A stretch of 64,000 bases of DNA from the NCBI RefSeq assembly GCF_000519325.1, contig NZ_KI912613.1:3029432-3093431 (forward strand). Direction: 5' to 3'. Shown one piece after another: positions 43,739-51,845 of this stretch. The notes under the pieces are model-generated. The model saw only the letters and a program-made list of their open reading frames with translations, did no database searches and was not told where the DNA came from. The stretch comes from Patulibacter minatonensis DSM 18081 (GTDB taxonomy: Bacteria; Actinomycetota; Thermoleophilia; Solirubrobacterales; Solirubrobacteraceae). A program made the translations under genes and the position numbers. The stretch's first letter is position 1, and every line of letters begins with the position of its first letter.

Positions 43739-44521
43739 TCAGACCTCGGTGGTGACGGGTTCGGGGCGGGCGGCCGACGGGGCGGACGCGGTGGCGGCGG
43801 CGTCCTGCGGGAGGGCGCCCGGGTCGATCGCAGGCAGGAGCTCGGCTGAGGTCGCCGTCCAGCCGAAGATCCCGTTCTGCGCGGCGATCATCCGGAGCGC
43901 GGTCTCGTGGAACTCGGGGACGTAGGAGCCGCAGCCGTCCTCGACGACGAGGCACTCGAAGCCGCGGTCGTTCGCCTCGCGCACGGTGGTGTGCACGCAG
44001 ACCTCGGTGGTCACGCCGCAGACGAGCAGGTGCGTGATCCCCGCGGTGCGCAGCAGCAGCTCGAAGTCGGTGGCGTAGAACGCCCCCTTCCCGGGCTTGT
44101 CGAGGACCGGCTCCCCGGGGATCGGCGCGAGCGCGTCGACGAGGTCGTGGCCCTCCTCGCCGCGCACGAGGACGCGACCACGGGGTCCCTCGTCGCCGAT
44201 CCTGAGCGTCGGGTTGCCGCGCAAGCGCTTCGACGCGGGCAGGTCGCCCAGGTCGGGGCGGTGCCCCTCGCGGGTGTGCACGACCGTCATCCCGGTGCGG
44301 CGTGCGGCGTGCAGCAGGGTCCGGACGGGGGCGACGACGCGGGTCAGCAGCGACACGTCGTTGCCGAGCGACTCCCCGAACCCGCCGGGCTCCAGGAAGT
44401 CCCGTTGCATGTCGATGATCACGAGGGCCGTCGAGGCCGGCGCGAAGCGGTAGGGGTACGGGCGGGCGTCGACCTCGCGGGTCGCGTCCGTCACCGTCGG
44501 TGTGTGGGAACCCGGGTCCAT
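43739..44521 (-). CDS. Isochorismatase-family cysteine amidohydrolase
   Basis: A 260-residue cysteine hydrolase. The catalytic triad is visible: Asp in [18 protein letters not shown] (D37), Lys in [15 protein letters not shown] and Cys in [20 protein letters not shown]. This pattern fits the biuret/ureidoacrylate amidohydrolase group, which releases ammonia or carbamate from ureide-type compounds. The last 30 residues are a disordered Ala/Pro tail. It is the first gene of a leftward pair with the NCS2 permease and is divergent from the DUF1116 gene. Confidence 0.85.
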   Translation of the reverse strand: MDPGSHTPTVTDATREVDARPYPYRFAPASTALVIIDMQRDFLEPGGFGESLGNDVSLLTRVVAPVRTLLHAARRTGMTVVHTREGHRPDLGDLPASKRLRGNPTLRIGDEGPRGRVLVRGEEGHDLVDALAPIPGEPVLDKPGKGAFYATDFELLLRTAGITHLLVCGVTTEVCVHTTVREANDRGFECLVVEDGCGSYVPEFHETALRMIAAQNGIFGWTATSAELLPAIDPGALPQDAAATASAPSAARPEPVTTEV

Positions 44522-44539
44522 GCTGTGCCGTCCGTCCGT

Positions 44540-44551
44540 TGTATGCAATGC
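44540..44551. promoter_or_regulatory. GntR-type site, left copy
   Basis: TGTATGCAATGC lies 19 bases before the amidohydrolase start codon and overlaps its likely -10 (CATACAA on the minus strand). TTGTATGCAA within it is close to the FCD-GntR consensus dyad. The exact inverse occurs at 44735-44746. Confidence 0.65.
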
Positions 44552-44712
44552 GGTCGACCGGACCGCAGCCGACGCCGTCAAGGTACTTCGGGTCCGGCGG
44601 GGTGATCGTTGGCCCGATGTCCCCAGAATCACCGGCGTGGACTGCCAGATGTCCAAGTGCTCGCATTGGATGTCTGACCGACGGGCCACCGGTCGGTGGT
44701 TGCACGCGGCGG

Positions 44713-44718
44713 TACGGT
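44713..44718 (+). promoter_or_regulatory. -10 box TACGGT of the DUF1116 gene
   Basis: TACGGT, seven bases, then ATG 44726; probable leaderless start. Confidence 0.5.
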
Positions 44719-44725
44719 GGTCCGC

Positions 44726-45961
44726 ATGTACACGGCATTGCATACACCTGACCCTGCGGTCCGCCGGCTCGCCGCCGCCCGACCGCTGCTCGTCGACGTC
44801 GTCCCCGCGCGCGAGCTCGTCCCGCACCTGGCCGCCGGCGGCGTCTCCCACGCCGGTCCGCCCATCGCGAGCACCGACATGTGCGCCCCGATGCGACGGG
44901 CCGTGGGCGTCGCGCTCGCGATCGAGGGCGTGGCCGCGACCCCGGAGGAGGCGCTCGAGCTCGTCGATGCCGGGCGGATCCCGCTGCGGACGAACCACGA
45001 CCTCGGCGGGGTCGGCCCCATGAGCGGCGTCGTCACCGGGTCGATGCCGCTCCTCGTCGCGCGCGACGAGGCGACGGGCACGGTCGCCTGGTGCCCGCTG
45101 AACGAGGGCTCCGGCGCGGTCCTGCGGTACGGCGCCGACGGCGAGGAGGTCGTGCGGCGCCTGGAGTGGATGCGCGACGAGCTCGGTCCGGCGCTCGCGG
45201 CGGCCCTGCGCGCGCACGGCCCGCTCGACCTCGTCGACCTGCAGGAGCGCGCGCTCCTGCTCGGCGACGAGTGCCACCACCGCACCGACGCCGGGACGGC
45301 CCTGGTCGCCGACCTGCTCGGCCCGCATCTGCCGGAGGACGCCCGGGCGTTCGTCGCCGGCAACTCCCAGTTCTTCCTGAACCTCGCGATGGTCGCGGCG
45401 AAGCTGGCGACCGTGTGCGCCGAGGGTGTCCCCGGATCCGCGCTCGTCACCGCGATCGCCCGCAACGGCGTCGAGGTCGGCATCCGCCTCTCGGGCACGG
45501 GCGACGCGTGGTTCGTCGGGCCGGCGGCGCTGCCCGACCCCGCCCGGCTCGAGCCGGGCCACGGGCCGGCCGACATGAACCCGGACCTCGGGGACTCGGC
45601 GATCGTCGAGGTGTACGGGCTGGGGGCGCTGGCGATCGCGAGCTCGCCGCTGTCGGCACCGTCGGTCGGGCTGGACCCGGGGGAGATCGACGCGATCGAC
45701 GCGCGGCTGCGCGGCATCGCGGCGGCGGACCATCCGCTGCTGCAGCTGCGGCGCACCGACGGCACCTCCGCACCGGCGATCCTCGGGGTCGACGCGCGCG
45801 CGGTCGTCGAGCTCGGGATCCGGCCGCCCGTCCACACGGGGATCGCGCACCGCCGCCCCGGCGTGGGGCAGATCGGTGGCGGCGTCACCCATCCGCCGGA
45901 GAACGCGTTCCACGCGGCGGTCGCGGCCCTCGACGGGGCGTCCGTGCCGGCGGCGACGTGA
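44726..45961 (+). CDS. DUF1116 family protein (AllG/YlbE-like)
   Basis: A 411-residue protein of the DUF1116 family. Recognisable parts are [20 protein letters not shown] near 24, [20 protein letters not shown] near 90, [19 protein letters not shown] near 180, [16 protein letters not shown] near 213 and [20 protein letters not shown] near 243. In Escherichia coli the DUF1116 protein YlbE (AllG) sits with FdrA and YlbF, reported to form oxamate carbamoyltransferase in allantoin degradation. Neither partner is in this window. The gene is divergent from the amidohydrolase-permease pair, followed by a GntR gene, and carries a copy of the regulator site inside its first codons. Confidence 0.85.
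   Translation: MYTALHTPDPAVRRLAAARPLLVDVVPARELVPHLAAGGVSHAGPPIASTDMCAPMRRAVGVALAIEGVAATPEEALELVDAGRIPLRTNHDLGGVGPMSGVVTGSMPLLVARDEATGTVAWCPLNEGSGAVLRYGADGEEVVRRLEWMRDELGPALAAALRAHGPLDLVDLQERALLLGDECHHRTDAGTALVADLLGPHLPEDARAFVAGNSQFFLNLAMVAAKLATVCAEGVPGSALVTAIARNGVEVGIRLSGTGDAWFVGPAALPDPARLEPGHGPADMNPDLGDSAIVEVYGLGALAIASSPLSAPSVGLDPGEIDAIDARLRGIAAADHPLLQLRRTDGTSAPAILGVDARAVVELGIRPPVHTGIAHRRPGVGQIGGGVTHPPENAFHAAVAALDGASVPAAT
44735..44746. promoter_or_regulatory. GntR-type site, right copy
   Basis: GCATTGCATACA is the exact reverse complement of the left copy and lies 9-20 bases into the DUF1116 coding sequence. A regulator bound here would block a leaderless transcript at its start. Two sites 183 bases apart could also be looped together. 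Confidence 0.6.
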
Positions 45962-46013
45962 CCCCGGAGCTCGGGAGATCCGGGCGCGGGATGGACTAGA
46001 CTCGCCGCCGCAC

Positions 46014-46751
46014 GTGGACGACGAGACGCCAGACCACGCAGGTCCGCGGCGGAGCTCCGGCCGCGGCACCGGCACGTCGGCGCCCCCGCACGCCGAGCGC
46101 GTCTACGAGGCCCTCCGCGACGAGCTCCTCCGCGGCGCGCGTCCGGCTGGCGAGCGCCTCGTCGAGCAACGGCTCGCGGAGCAGTACGAGACGAGTCGCA
46201 CACCGGTGCGCGAGGCCCTCCGCCGGCTCGAGGGCGACGGGCACCTCGTGCGGGACCCCTCCGGCGGCCTGCGCCCGCGGGTGCCCGACGTCCGGTCGAT
46301 GCAGGAGCTCTACGACGTGCGGCTCGCGCTCGAGGACCTGGTCGTCCGTCGCGCGACGACCGCCGGCGACCCCGCGGTCCTCGCGCGGCTGCGCGGGGAG
46401 TGGGAGGCCCTGCGGGACGAGCGGACCGCCGACCCGTCCGTCCCCCCGACGTCGTTCGTCGGGGCCGACGAGGCGTTCCACGCCGGGGTCGCCGAGGCCG
46501 GCGGCAACCGCCAGGCCCAGCGCTTCCTCGCCGAGATCACGGCCCGGATCCACGTCCTGCGCGTCCAGGGGTTCACCACCGAGGAGCGCGTCGACACCAC
46601 GATCGCCGAGCACCTCGAGATCCTGGACGCGATCGACGCGGGCGACCCCGACGTCGCGGCGGCGTTCATGCGCTCGCACATCCAGCGCTACGGCCGCGTC
46701 GTCCGCCAGCAGGTGGGCGAGGCCCTGGCGCGGATGTTCGAGGCGCCCTGA
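46014..46751 (+). CDS. GntR-family regulator, FCD subgroup
   Basis: A 245-residue regulator. After about 25 unstructured residues comes the winged helix ([40 protein letters not shown]), then an all-helical FCD ligand domain with the usual metal residues ([30 protein letters not shown]). FCD regulators answer to organic acids or ureides. GTG 46014 is preferred, eleven bases after a TAGACT box. It stands 52 bases downstream of the DUF1116 gene and is the natural candidate to bind the TGTATGCAATGC sites. Confidence 0.88.
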   Translation: MDDETPDHAGPRRSSGRGTGTSAPPHAERVYEALRDELLRGARPAGERLVEQRLAEQYETSRTPVREALRRLEGDGHLVRDPSGGLRPRVPDVRSMQELYDVRLALEDLVVRRATTAGDPAVLARLRGEWEALRDERTADPSVPPTSFVGADEAFHAGVAEAGGNRQAQRFLAEITARIHVLRVQGFTTEERVDTTIAEHLEILDAIDAGDPDVAAAFMRSHIQRYGRVVRQQVGEALARMFEAP

Positions 46752-46768
46752 GCGGACGCGCGCCACCA

Positions 46769-46802
46769 CCCCGCACGACGGCGCCGGCGCCGTCGTGCGG
46801 GG
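46769..46802. terminator. 34-bp perfect palindrome, terminator after the GntR gene
   Basis: Arms of 17 bases (46769-46785 and 46786-46802; core GACGGCGCCGGCGCCGTC) match perfectly. It begins 17 bases after the GntR stop. No T tract follows. Confidence 0.65.
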
Positions 46803-46830
46803 GTCGATCCACCCCCGGGTGATCCTTTCC

Positions 46831-46866
46831 CCCCCCTATTCGTGACCAAATCCCCATCTAGGGGGG
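46831..46866. repeat. CCCCCCTA/TAGGGGGG inverted repeat
   Basis: CCCCCCTA (46831-46838) and TAGGGGGG (46859-46866) flank a 20-base AT-richer core (TTCGTGACCAAATCCCCATC), about 110-145 bases before the SCP2 gene. It may be a regulator site upstream of a TACGGT -10 box at about 46889. Confidence 0.4.
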
Positions 46867-46977
46867 AGGTCGGGCGACGGCCGCCGCCATACGGTCTCCT
46901 CACAGTCGAATCGGTACGGACACGCCTCGCCCACGCGGGGCGCCGTCGGTGCCGGGAGCCAACGGAGAGGGACAGCT

Positions 46978-47400
46978 GTGAGCGACGAGAACGCGTTCAA
47001 GGACGCCGACGAGGTCTACAAGTACATCGGCGGCATGTTCGAGACGGCGACCAAGACCCCGGCGTTCATCGAGGAGACGCAGGGCGGGAACCTGGTCATC
47101 CTGATCAAGCAGACCAAGCCCGATGCGGCGATCCTCGTCGACTTCCCGAACCAGACCGTCGTCACCGGCGACGAGGCGCTCGCCGGCAAGTCGACCGTGC
47201 AGCTCCGGATGTCCTCGGACAACGCGAACAAGTTCTGGCAGGGCAAGCTGAACTTCACGCTCGCCATGGCGCAGCGCAAGGTGAAGCTCGACGGCAAGCG
47301 CTCCGTCGCGCTCAAGCTGCTGCCGCTCACCGAGGGCCTCTTCGACTCCTACAAGCAGACGCTGAAGGACGACGGCCGCGAGGACCTGCTCGTCGCCTGA
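46978..47400 (+). CDS. SCP2 sterol-transfer-domain protein
   Basis: A 140-residue single-domain protein of the SCP2 fold, which binds lipids or acyl-CoA in a hydrophobic tunnel. Typical parts are GNLVILIKQTKPDAAILVDF near 37, STVQLRMSSDNANKFWQGKL near 72, and FTLAMAQRKVKLDG near 93. GTG 46978 follows GGAGAGGGACAGCT. Lys use is higher than in the neighbours, as expected for an abundant protein. It precedes an acyl-CoA dehydrogenase by 105 bases, suggesting a carrier role in lipid breakdown. Confidence 0.88.
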   Translation: MSDENAFKDADEVYKYIGGMFETATKTPAFIEETQGGNLVILIKQTKPDAAILVDFPNQTVVTGDEALAGKSTVQLRMSSDNANKFWQGKLNFTLAMAQRKVKLDGKRSVALKLLPLTEGLFDSYKQTLKDDGREDLLVA

Positions 47401-47435
47401 CGTCCGCGGCCGCCACCGCGGCCGTACCCCTGATC

Positions 47436-47457
47436 GTCCGTGCCCCACGTCACGGAC
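47436..47457 (+). repeat. Small hairpin between the SCP2 and dehydrogenase genes
   Basis: GTCCGTG (47436-47442) and CACGGAC (47451-47457) form a 7-bp stem with an 8-base loop. It may lower read-through or protect the upstream mRNA. Confidence 0.35.
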
Positions 47458-47505
47458 GGTGTACCCACCCGCACCCGCACCCGCATCGACGAAGGACCAC
47501 GAACC

Positions 47506-48798
47506 ATGGCCTCCACCCAGACCGACGACTACCAGGCACCGACCTCCGACAAGTCCTTCGACGCCGCGCTGAGCGACGAGGACTTCGACACGCTCTTCGA
47601 GCAGGCCGAGGAGCTCTCCGAGTACTTCCGCGAGATCGGCCCGGAGTACGACAAGAAGAACACCTTCGCGTTCCCGACGATCGAGAAGTACAAGGCGACG
47701 GACCTCCTCGCGCTCTCGATCCCGAAGAAGTTCGGTGGCCACGGCGGCAGCCTCCTGCAGACGTCGAAGGTCGTCTCCGAGCTCTCCAAGGGCGACTCGG
47801 CGATCACCCTCGCGTACAACATGCACTACATCATGGTCGGCATCGCCGGCGGCCTGATGAGCGACGAGCAGAACGAGTACTGGCTCGGGCGCGTCGTGAA
47901 GAACAAGGAGATCATGTTCGGGCCGTTCTCCGAGAAGCGCGCCGGCTTCTCGGGCCTGGCGGACATGAAGGCCATCCCGCAGGAGGGTGGTGGCTGGAAG
48001 ATCTACGGCACCAAGACGTGGGGCACGCTCTGCGACGCCGCGTCGATCATCACGACCAACGCGACGATCACGGACAAGGACGGCAACCTGCCGGACACGT
48101 TCGAGGAGCGCGTCGCCGCGGAGTCGTTCTTCATCGCCGACTTCGAGTTCGACAAGGACACGCTGCAGGGCGACGGCTTCCACGTCGAGCGCACCTGGGA
48201 CTCCCTGGGCATGCACGCCACGGGCACGCACACGATCGTGTTCGACGGCTTCTTCGTCCCGGAGTCGGGCTTCATCTGCGAGTGGCGCTCGGGCGCCTTC
48301 GGCGTCCTCGAGTGGGCGTCCCTGATGTTCGCCTCGATCTACCTGGGCATGCAGTCGCGCGTCCTCGAGGAGTCGATCAAGGTCCTCTCGAAGAAGACCC
48401 TCGGCGCGGTCTTCGGCGCGACAGTCGCCTCCGACGTCAAGGTCTCCGGCGTCGGCCACATCATCGACGGCGTCGGTGACATGGCCTCCCGCTACGAGAT
48501 CTGTCGCAGGACGCTCTACCGCACCTGCGAGGAGGTCACGCTCGGCCTCGACGACAACTGGCCGATGGAGCTCCGCTTCCCGTACATCGGGCTGGCCAAG
48601 ACCTTCATCGCCGAGAACGTCATGGAGATGACGAAGCACGCGATGTCGATGGTCGGCGGCATGTCGTTCCGCCGCGGCATGATCTTCGAGCGCCTGTACC
48701 GCGACTCGGCCGCGTCGCTGTTCCAGCCGCTCAACGGCGACCAGGGCCGCACCTACATCGGCGAGTACCTGCTCGCTCCGGAGGAGCTCGAGGACTGA
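47506..48798 (+). CDS. Acyl-CoA dehydrogenase family protein
   Basis: A 430-residue flavoprotein of the acyl-CoA dehydrogenase superfamily. It shows IPKKFGGHGGSLLQTSKVV near 70, GPFSEKRAGFSGLADMKAIP near 140 (FAD region), WKIYGTKTWGTLCDAA near 164 and RTWDSLGMHATGTHTIVFDG near 228. The C-terminal third lacks the usual GGxxEIxRN ending and reads NVMEMTKHAMSMVGGMSFRR, so it is a divergent clade whose reaction is uncertain. The codon choice is strongly biased, which suggests high expression. ATG 47506 is used. It ends at a strong bidirectional hairpin. Confidence 0.85.
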   Translation: MASTQTDDYQAPTSDKSFDAALSDEDFDTLFEQAEELSEYFREIGPEYDKKNTFAFPTIEKYKATDLLALSIPKKFGGHGGSLLQTSKVVSELSKGDSAITLAYNMHYIMVGIAGGLMSDEQNEYWLGRVVKNKEIMFGPFSEKRAGFSGLADMKAIPQEGGGWKIYGTKTWGTLCDAASIITTNATITDKDGNLPDTFEERVAAESFFIADFEFDKDTLQGDGFHVERTWDSLGMHATGTHTIVFDGFFVPESGFICEWRSGAFGVLEWASLMFASIYLGMQSRVLEESIKVLSKKTLGAVFGATVASDVKVSGVGHIIDGVGDMASRYEICRRTLYRTCEEVTLGLDDNWPMELRFPYIGLAKTFIAENVMEMTKHAMSMVGGMSFRRGMIFERLYRDSAASLFQPLNGDQGRTYIGEYLLAPEELED

Positions 48799-48829
48799 GC
48801 CCCGCCGCTCCGGCGGCACCGCAGGGCCC

Positions 48830-48863
48830 GACGGCCCCGTCCTCCTCGGAGGGCGGGGCCGTC
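48830..48863. terminator. Bidirectional hairpin terminator
   Basis: GACGGCCCCG (48830-48839) and CGGGGCCGTC (48854-48863) pair. The inner CCTCC/GGAGG extends the stem to about 16 bp with one G-T wobble. GTCGTTCCTC follows. It lies between convergent dehydrogenase and amt genes. Confidence 0.75.
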
Positions 48864-48942
48864 GTCGTTCCTCAGCGGACCGTCACCGTGGCGCCGGAGG
48901 AACCCGGGGCACGCACCGCGGGTGCGGCGCGCGCCCCGTGGG

Positions 48943-50217
48943 TCAGACGCGGGGGCTGCGCCCGACGCCGGAGCCCACGCCGATGAGGATCGCGCCCTCG
49001 CCCGAGGCGTAGGCCTCCTCGCCGTGGTGCGTGAGGTCCATGCCGAGGGCCTCCTCGGACTCCGGCCCGCGGAGGGCCATGACGAGGCCGAGGCCCTTCA
49101 GCAGGAGGAACGTCACGCCGAACGCGTACGCCGGGCCGGCGAGGACGGCGACGACCTGCGACCAGAGCTGGCCCGCGTCGCCGTAGAGGAGGCCGTTGCC
49201 GGCACCGTCGTTCCAGCTCTGCTGCGCGACGAAGCCGATCGCGAGCGTGCCGGTCAGGCCGGCGACGCCGTGGGCGCTCAGCACGTCGAGGGTCTCGTCG
49301 ACCCGCGTGCGGGGCCGCCAGAGGATCGCGAAGTAGCACGGGAACGCGGCGACGGCGCCGACCGCGAGGGCCCAGCCCGGGCTGACGTACCCGCCGGCGG
49401 GGGTGATCGCGACGCATCCGACGACGACCGCGGTGGCCGCGCCGATCGCCGTCGCCTGGCGTCCACGGACGAGGTCGATGAGGATCCAGACCACGAGCGT
49501 CGCGGCCGGCGCGAGCAGCGTGTTGACGAACGCCAGGACCCCGGGCTTGCCGATGCCGAAGCCGCTGCCGCCGTTGAAGCCGAACCAGCCGAACCACAGC
49601 AGGCCGGCGCCGACGAGCACGTACATGGCGTTGTGGGGGACGAGCGCCTGCCGGCCGTAGTCCTTGCGGGCGCGGACGACCAGCGCGGCCGCCAGCGCCG
49701 AGAACCCGGAGCCCATCTCGACGGCCACGCCGCCGGCGAAGTCGAGCGTCCCCTGCTGCATGAGCCAGCCGCCGCCGAACGCCCAGTGCGCGAGCACCGC
49801 GTAGACGAGGACGGACCACACGGCGGAGAAGAGCAGGAACGGCACGAACCGCATGCGCTCGACGACGGCACCGGCGACGAGGGCCACGGTGATGATGCAG
49901 AATGTCGCCTGGAAGGCGAAGAAGACGATCTCCGGGATCTTCGTGCCGGGGTGCGGTTCGAACGTGATGCCGCGCATGAACGCGTGGTCGAGTCCGCCGA
50001 GGAACTTGGCGGTGCCGTCGAACGCCAGCGAGTAGCCGACGACCGCCCAGGTGACCATCGCGACGCCGATCGCCGCGAGGCACATCATGAACGTGTTCAG
50101 CGTGTTCTTCTCGCGGACGAGGCCCGCGTAGAAGAGCCCCAGCGCCGGCGTCATCAGGAGGACGAGCGCCGTCGCGACGAGCATCCAGGCGGTGTCGCCC
50201 GTGTCGATGCCGGGCAT
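48943..50217 (-). CDS. amt: Ammonium transporter, Amt/Mep family
   Basis: A 424-residue ammonium channel with about 11 membrane helices. Signatures include ALGLFYAGLVREKNTLNTFM near 26, FAFQATFCIITVALVAGAVV near 100, GGVAVEMGSGFSALAAALVV near 163 and FGWFGFNGGSGFG near 211. The twin-His pore pair of AmtB is altered: the first His is replaced by Glu (VAVEMGSG for VVHINA), while the second His remains (SAHGVAGLTGTL). The same Glu substitution is known in some fungal Mep proteins with changed transport properties. It overlaps the PII gene stop (ATGA). Confidence 0.94.
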   Translation of the reverse strand: MPGIDTGDTAWMLVATALVLLMTPALGLFYAGLVREKNTLNTFMMCLAAIGVAMVTWAVVGYSLAFDGTAKFLGGLDHAFMRGITFEPHPGTKIPEIVFFAFQATFCIITVALVAGAVVERMRFVPFLLFSAVWSVLVYAVLAHWAFGGGWLMQQGTLDFAGGVAVEMGSGFSALAAALVVRARKDYGRQALVPHNAMYVLVGAGLLWFGWFGFNGGSGFGIGKPGVLAFVNTLLAPAATLVVWILIDLVRGRQATAIGAATAVVVGCVAITPAGGYVSPGWALAVGAVAAFPCYFAILWRPRTRVDETLDVLSAHGVAGLTGTLAIGFVAQQSWNDGAGNGLLYGDAGQLWSQVVAVLAGPAYAFGVTFLLLKGLGLVMALRGPESEEALGMDLTHHGEEAYASGEGAILIGVGSGVGRSPRV

Positions 50218-50567
50218 CAGGTCGTCGGGCTCACGGCGTTGACGTCCCGCTCGCCGGTGCGGATGCGGACCGCCTCGGCGAGGTCGTGGACGAAGACCTT
50301 GCCGTCGCCGACCTCGCCGGTCCGCGCGGCGGCGCAGATCGCCTCGATCGTGCGCTCCACCGCGTCGTCGGAGACGGCGACCTCGAAGCGGACCTTGTCC
50401 TCGAGGCCCATCTTGACCTGGGTGCCCCGGTAGGTCTCGACGCGGTCGAGCTCTCCTCCGTGGCCCTGGATCCGGCTGATCGAGACGCCCCGGATCTCGG
50501 CGCGGTACAGCGCCTCGAGCACGTCGTTGGTCTTCTCCGGCCGGACGATGCCGATCACGAGTTTCAC
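50217..50567 (-). CDS. glnK: PII signal-transduction protein
   Basis: A 116-residue PII protein starting MKLVIGIVRPEKTNDVLEAL. The C-terminal ATP-loop segment TGEVGDGKVFVHDLAEAVRI is typical. The T-loop reads ETYRGTQVKMGLEDKVRF: the modifiable Tyr51 of GlnB/GlnK (RGAEY) is Val here, and a four-residue insert precedes it (GGELDRV). Uridylylation or adenylylation at Tyr51 is therefore impossible; control would rest on nucleotide and 2-oxoglutarate binding. GTG 50567 has a TAGTGT box seven bases upstream. It is first in the glnK-amt operon and should gate Amt. Confidence 0.94.
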   Translation of the reverse strand: MKLVIGIVRPEKTNDVLEALYRAEIRGVSISRIQGHGGELDRVETYRGTQVKMGLEDKVRFEVAVSDDAVERTIEAICAAARTGEVGDGKVFVHDLAEAVRIRTGERDVNAVSPTT

Positions 50568-50574
50568 GCGCGGG

Positions 50575-50580
50575 ACACTA
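50575..50580 (-). promoter_or_regulatory. -10 box TAGTGT of the glnK-amt operon
   Basis: TAGTGT on the minus strand, seven bases, then GTG 50567. Leaderless-type start. Confidence 0.5.
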
Positions 50581-50655
50581 GCTCCCGAGCGCGGCGTCCG
50601 GCGGTCCGGCGTCGGCTCCGGCGGACGGCGTCGACCCGGTCGTGGCGCGTCGCCG

Positions 50656-51291
50656 CTACTCGCCGGTCGTGACGCTCGGGGCCAGCAGAGGGGTGGACAC
50701 CAGGAGCTCCTTGAGCTGCGCGACGTGCCGGTCGAGCATCGGGCCGTCGCCCTGGATCACCCACTTCAGCAGCATCCCCCGCAGGATCGCGAAGACGAAC
50801 TCGGAGGCCGTGTCGAGGTCGACGTCCGAGAGCTCCCGCGCCTGCGGGTGGTGGTCGAGGAGGAAGTTCCGGATCAGGCTGACGTACAGGGCGTCGAGCT
50901 CGTCGAGGGCCTCGCTCGTGGCGGCGACGCGCTGTCCGCCGGTCAGCGCGAAGTACGCGGGGACGAGCGCCGGCTCCGCGGTCACGGCGGTCCAGAGGGC
51001 GTCGACCCACGCGGACGCCGCGTCCTCGGGCGACGCGTCGTCGTCGGCGGCCTCGGTCAGGTTGCGGGCGATCCGCTCGCCGATGCGCTGGACGACGCGC
51101 GTCAGCAGGCCGTCCCGCGACCCGAAGTAGTAGGCGATCATCCGCTTGGCCATCCCGGCCTCGTCGGCGATGCGGCCCACGGACGCGCGCCCCACGCCGT
51201 CCCGCGCGAGGACCCGCGTGGCGGCCTCGAGGAGCCGGGCGGCGCCGGCCTCGCCCTTGGTCGTCGAGCCGGGTGATGCGTGGACGGGCAC
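50656..51291 (-). CDS. TetR/AcrR-family regulator
   Basis: A 211-residue regulator. The HTH region is AATRVLARDGVGRASVGRIA then DEAGMAKRMIAYYFGSRDGL (residues about 22-60), and the C-terminal domain is helical. GTG 51291 has a TAGGCT box seven bases upstream. It is divergent from a small SH3-like protein gene, with about 110 bases between them, and is a candidate regulator of that gene. No effector can be inferred. Confidence 0.88.
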   Translation of the reverse strand: MPVHASPGSTTKGEAGAARLLEAATRVLARDGVGRASVGRIADEAGMAKRMIAYYFGSRDGLLTRVVQRIGERIARNLTEAADDDASPEDAASAWVDALWTAVTAEPALVPAYFALTGGQRVAATSEALDELDALYVSLIRNFLLDHHPQARELSDVDLDTASEFVFAILRGMLLKWVIQGDGPMLDRHVAQLKELLVSTPLLAPSVTTGE

Positions 51292-51298
51292 GGGCGCC

Positions 51299-51304
51299 AG
51301 CCTA
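51299..51304 (-). promoter_or_regulatory. -10 box TAGGCT of the TetR gene
   Basis: TAGGCT on the minus strand, seven bases before GTG 51291. Confidence 0.5.
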
Positions 51305-51391
51305 GATCATCCGTCCCGCGCCCTAGCGGCCTGATGCGGCGCGGCGCGTCCGTGACCGCGGACACGGAGGATCCGTCCGCACCGCGATCTA

Positions 51392-51405
51392 CATTGCACG
51401 CAATG
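51392..51405. promoter_or_regulatory. CATTGC-AC-GCAATG dyad over a start codon
   Basis: Six-base arms with a 2-base centre cover the ATG at 51403 and the end of its -10 box (TACATT, 51390-51395). The half site GCAATG also occurs in the GntR sites near 44545 and 44735. A repressor bound here would block the small gene fully. Confidence 0.5.
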
Positions 51406-51660
51406 CGCAGGAACGGCGAACGACTCCGCGTCGGCGACCGCGTCCACCTCCCGCACCGGGAGGTCCACGGCGTCGTGGTCGAGGACCTCGGCCGGCAGGT
51501 CGCCCGCATGTTCCGCGACGGCGTGCTCGAGGTCCACGAGGTCGCGCGCTTCTGCGTGCGGCTCGACTGCGGCCGACGGGTCGTCGTCAACGACCGCGCG
51601 GGGCAGGTCGTGCGGGTGCCGCAGCCGCGTCCGCTGGGGACGCCCGCCCCGGCGCGCTGA
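51403..51660 (+). CDS. Small SH3-like hypothetical protein
   Basis: An 85-residue basic protein. The pattern LRVGDRVHLPHREVHGVVVE followed by FCVRLDCGRRVVVNDRAGQV suggests a small beta-barrel of SH3/KOW type, with the tail PQPRPLGTPAPAR. I do not recognise a family. ATG 51403 is chosen because TACATT sits seven bases upstream and a dyad covers the start; the longer frame from 51280 has no support. Confidence 0.55.
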   Translation: MRRNGERLRVGDRVHLPHREVHGVVVEDLGRQVARMFRDGVLEVHEVARFCVRLDCGRRVVVNDRAGQVVRVPQPRPLGTPAPAR

Positions 51661-51681
51661 CGGTCCGCGTCCGGGCGCGGT

Positions 51682-51795
51682 TCAGCCGAGCACGCCCGCG
51701 ACGTGCAGGACGACGGCGGCGACCACGACCAGCCAGCCGGCGCCCATGCCGACGGTGACGCGCTCGATCGGCGTCCACTTCCGCGGGTGTCTCAT
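51682..51795 (-). CDS. Small single-pass membrane protein
   Basis: A 37-residue peptide: basic N-terminus (MRHPRKWTPIERVTVG), one membrane helix (GWLVVVAAVVLHVAGVLG) and no tail. A TATCCC box lies five bases before the ATG. It sits between two convergent or leftward genes and has no recognisable family. The charge pattern predicts the N-terminus in the cytoplasm. Confidence 0.45.
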   Translation of the reverse strand: MRHPRKWTPIERVTVGMGAGWLVVVAAVVLHVAGVLG

Positions 51796-51845
51796 GCGAG
51801 GGGATACGACGCGGGGGCCGCAGGAGACGCCCACGACCCCGCCGC

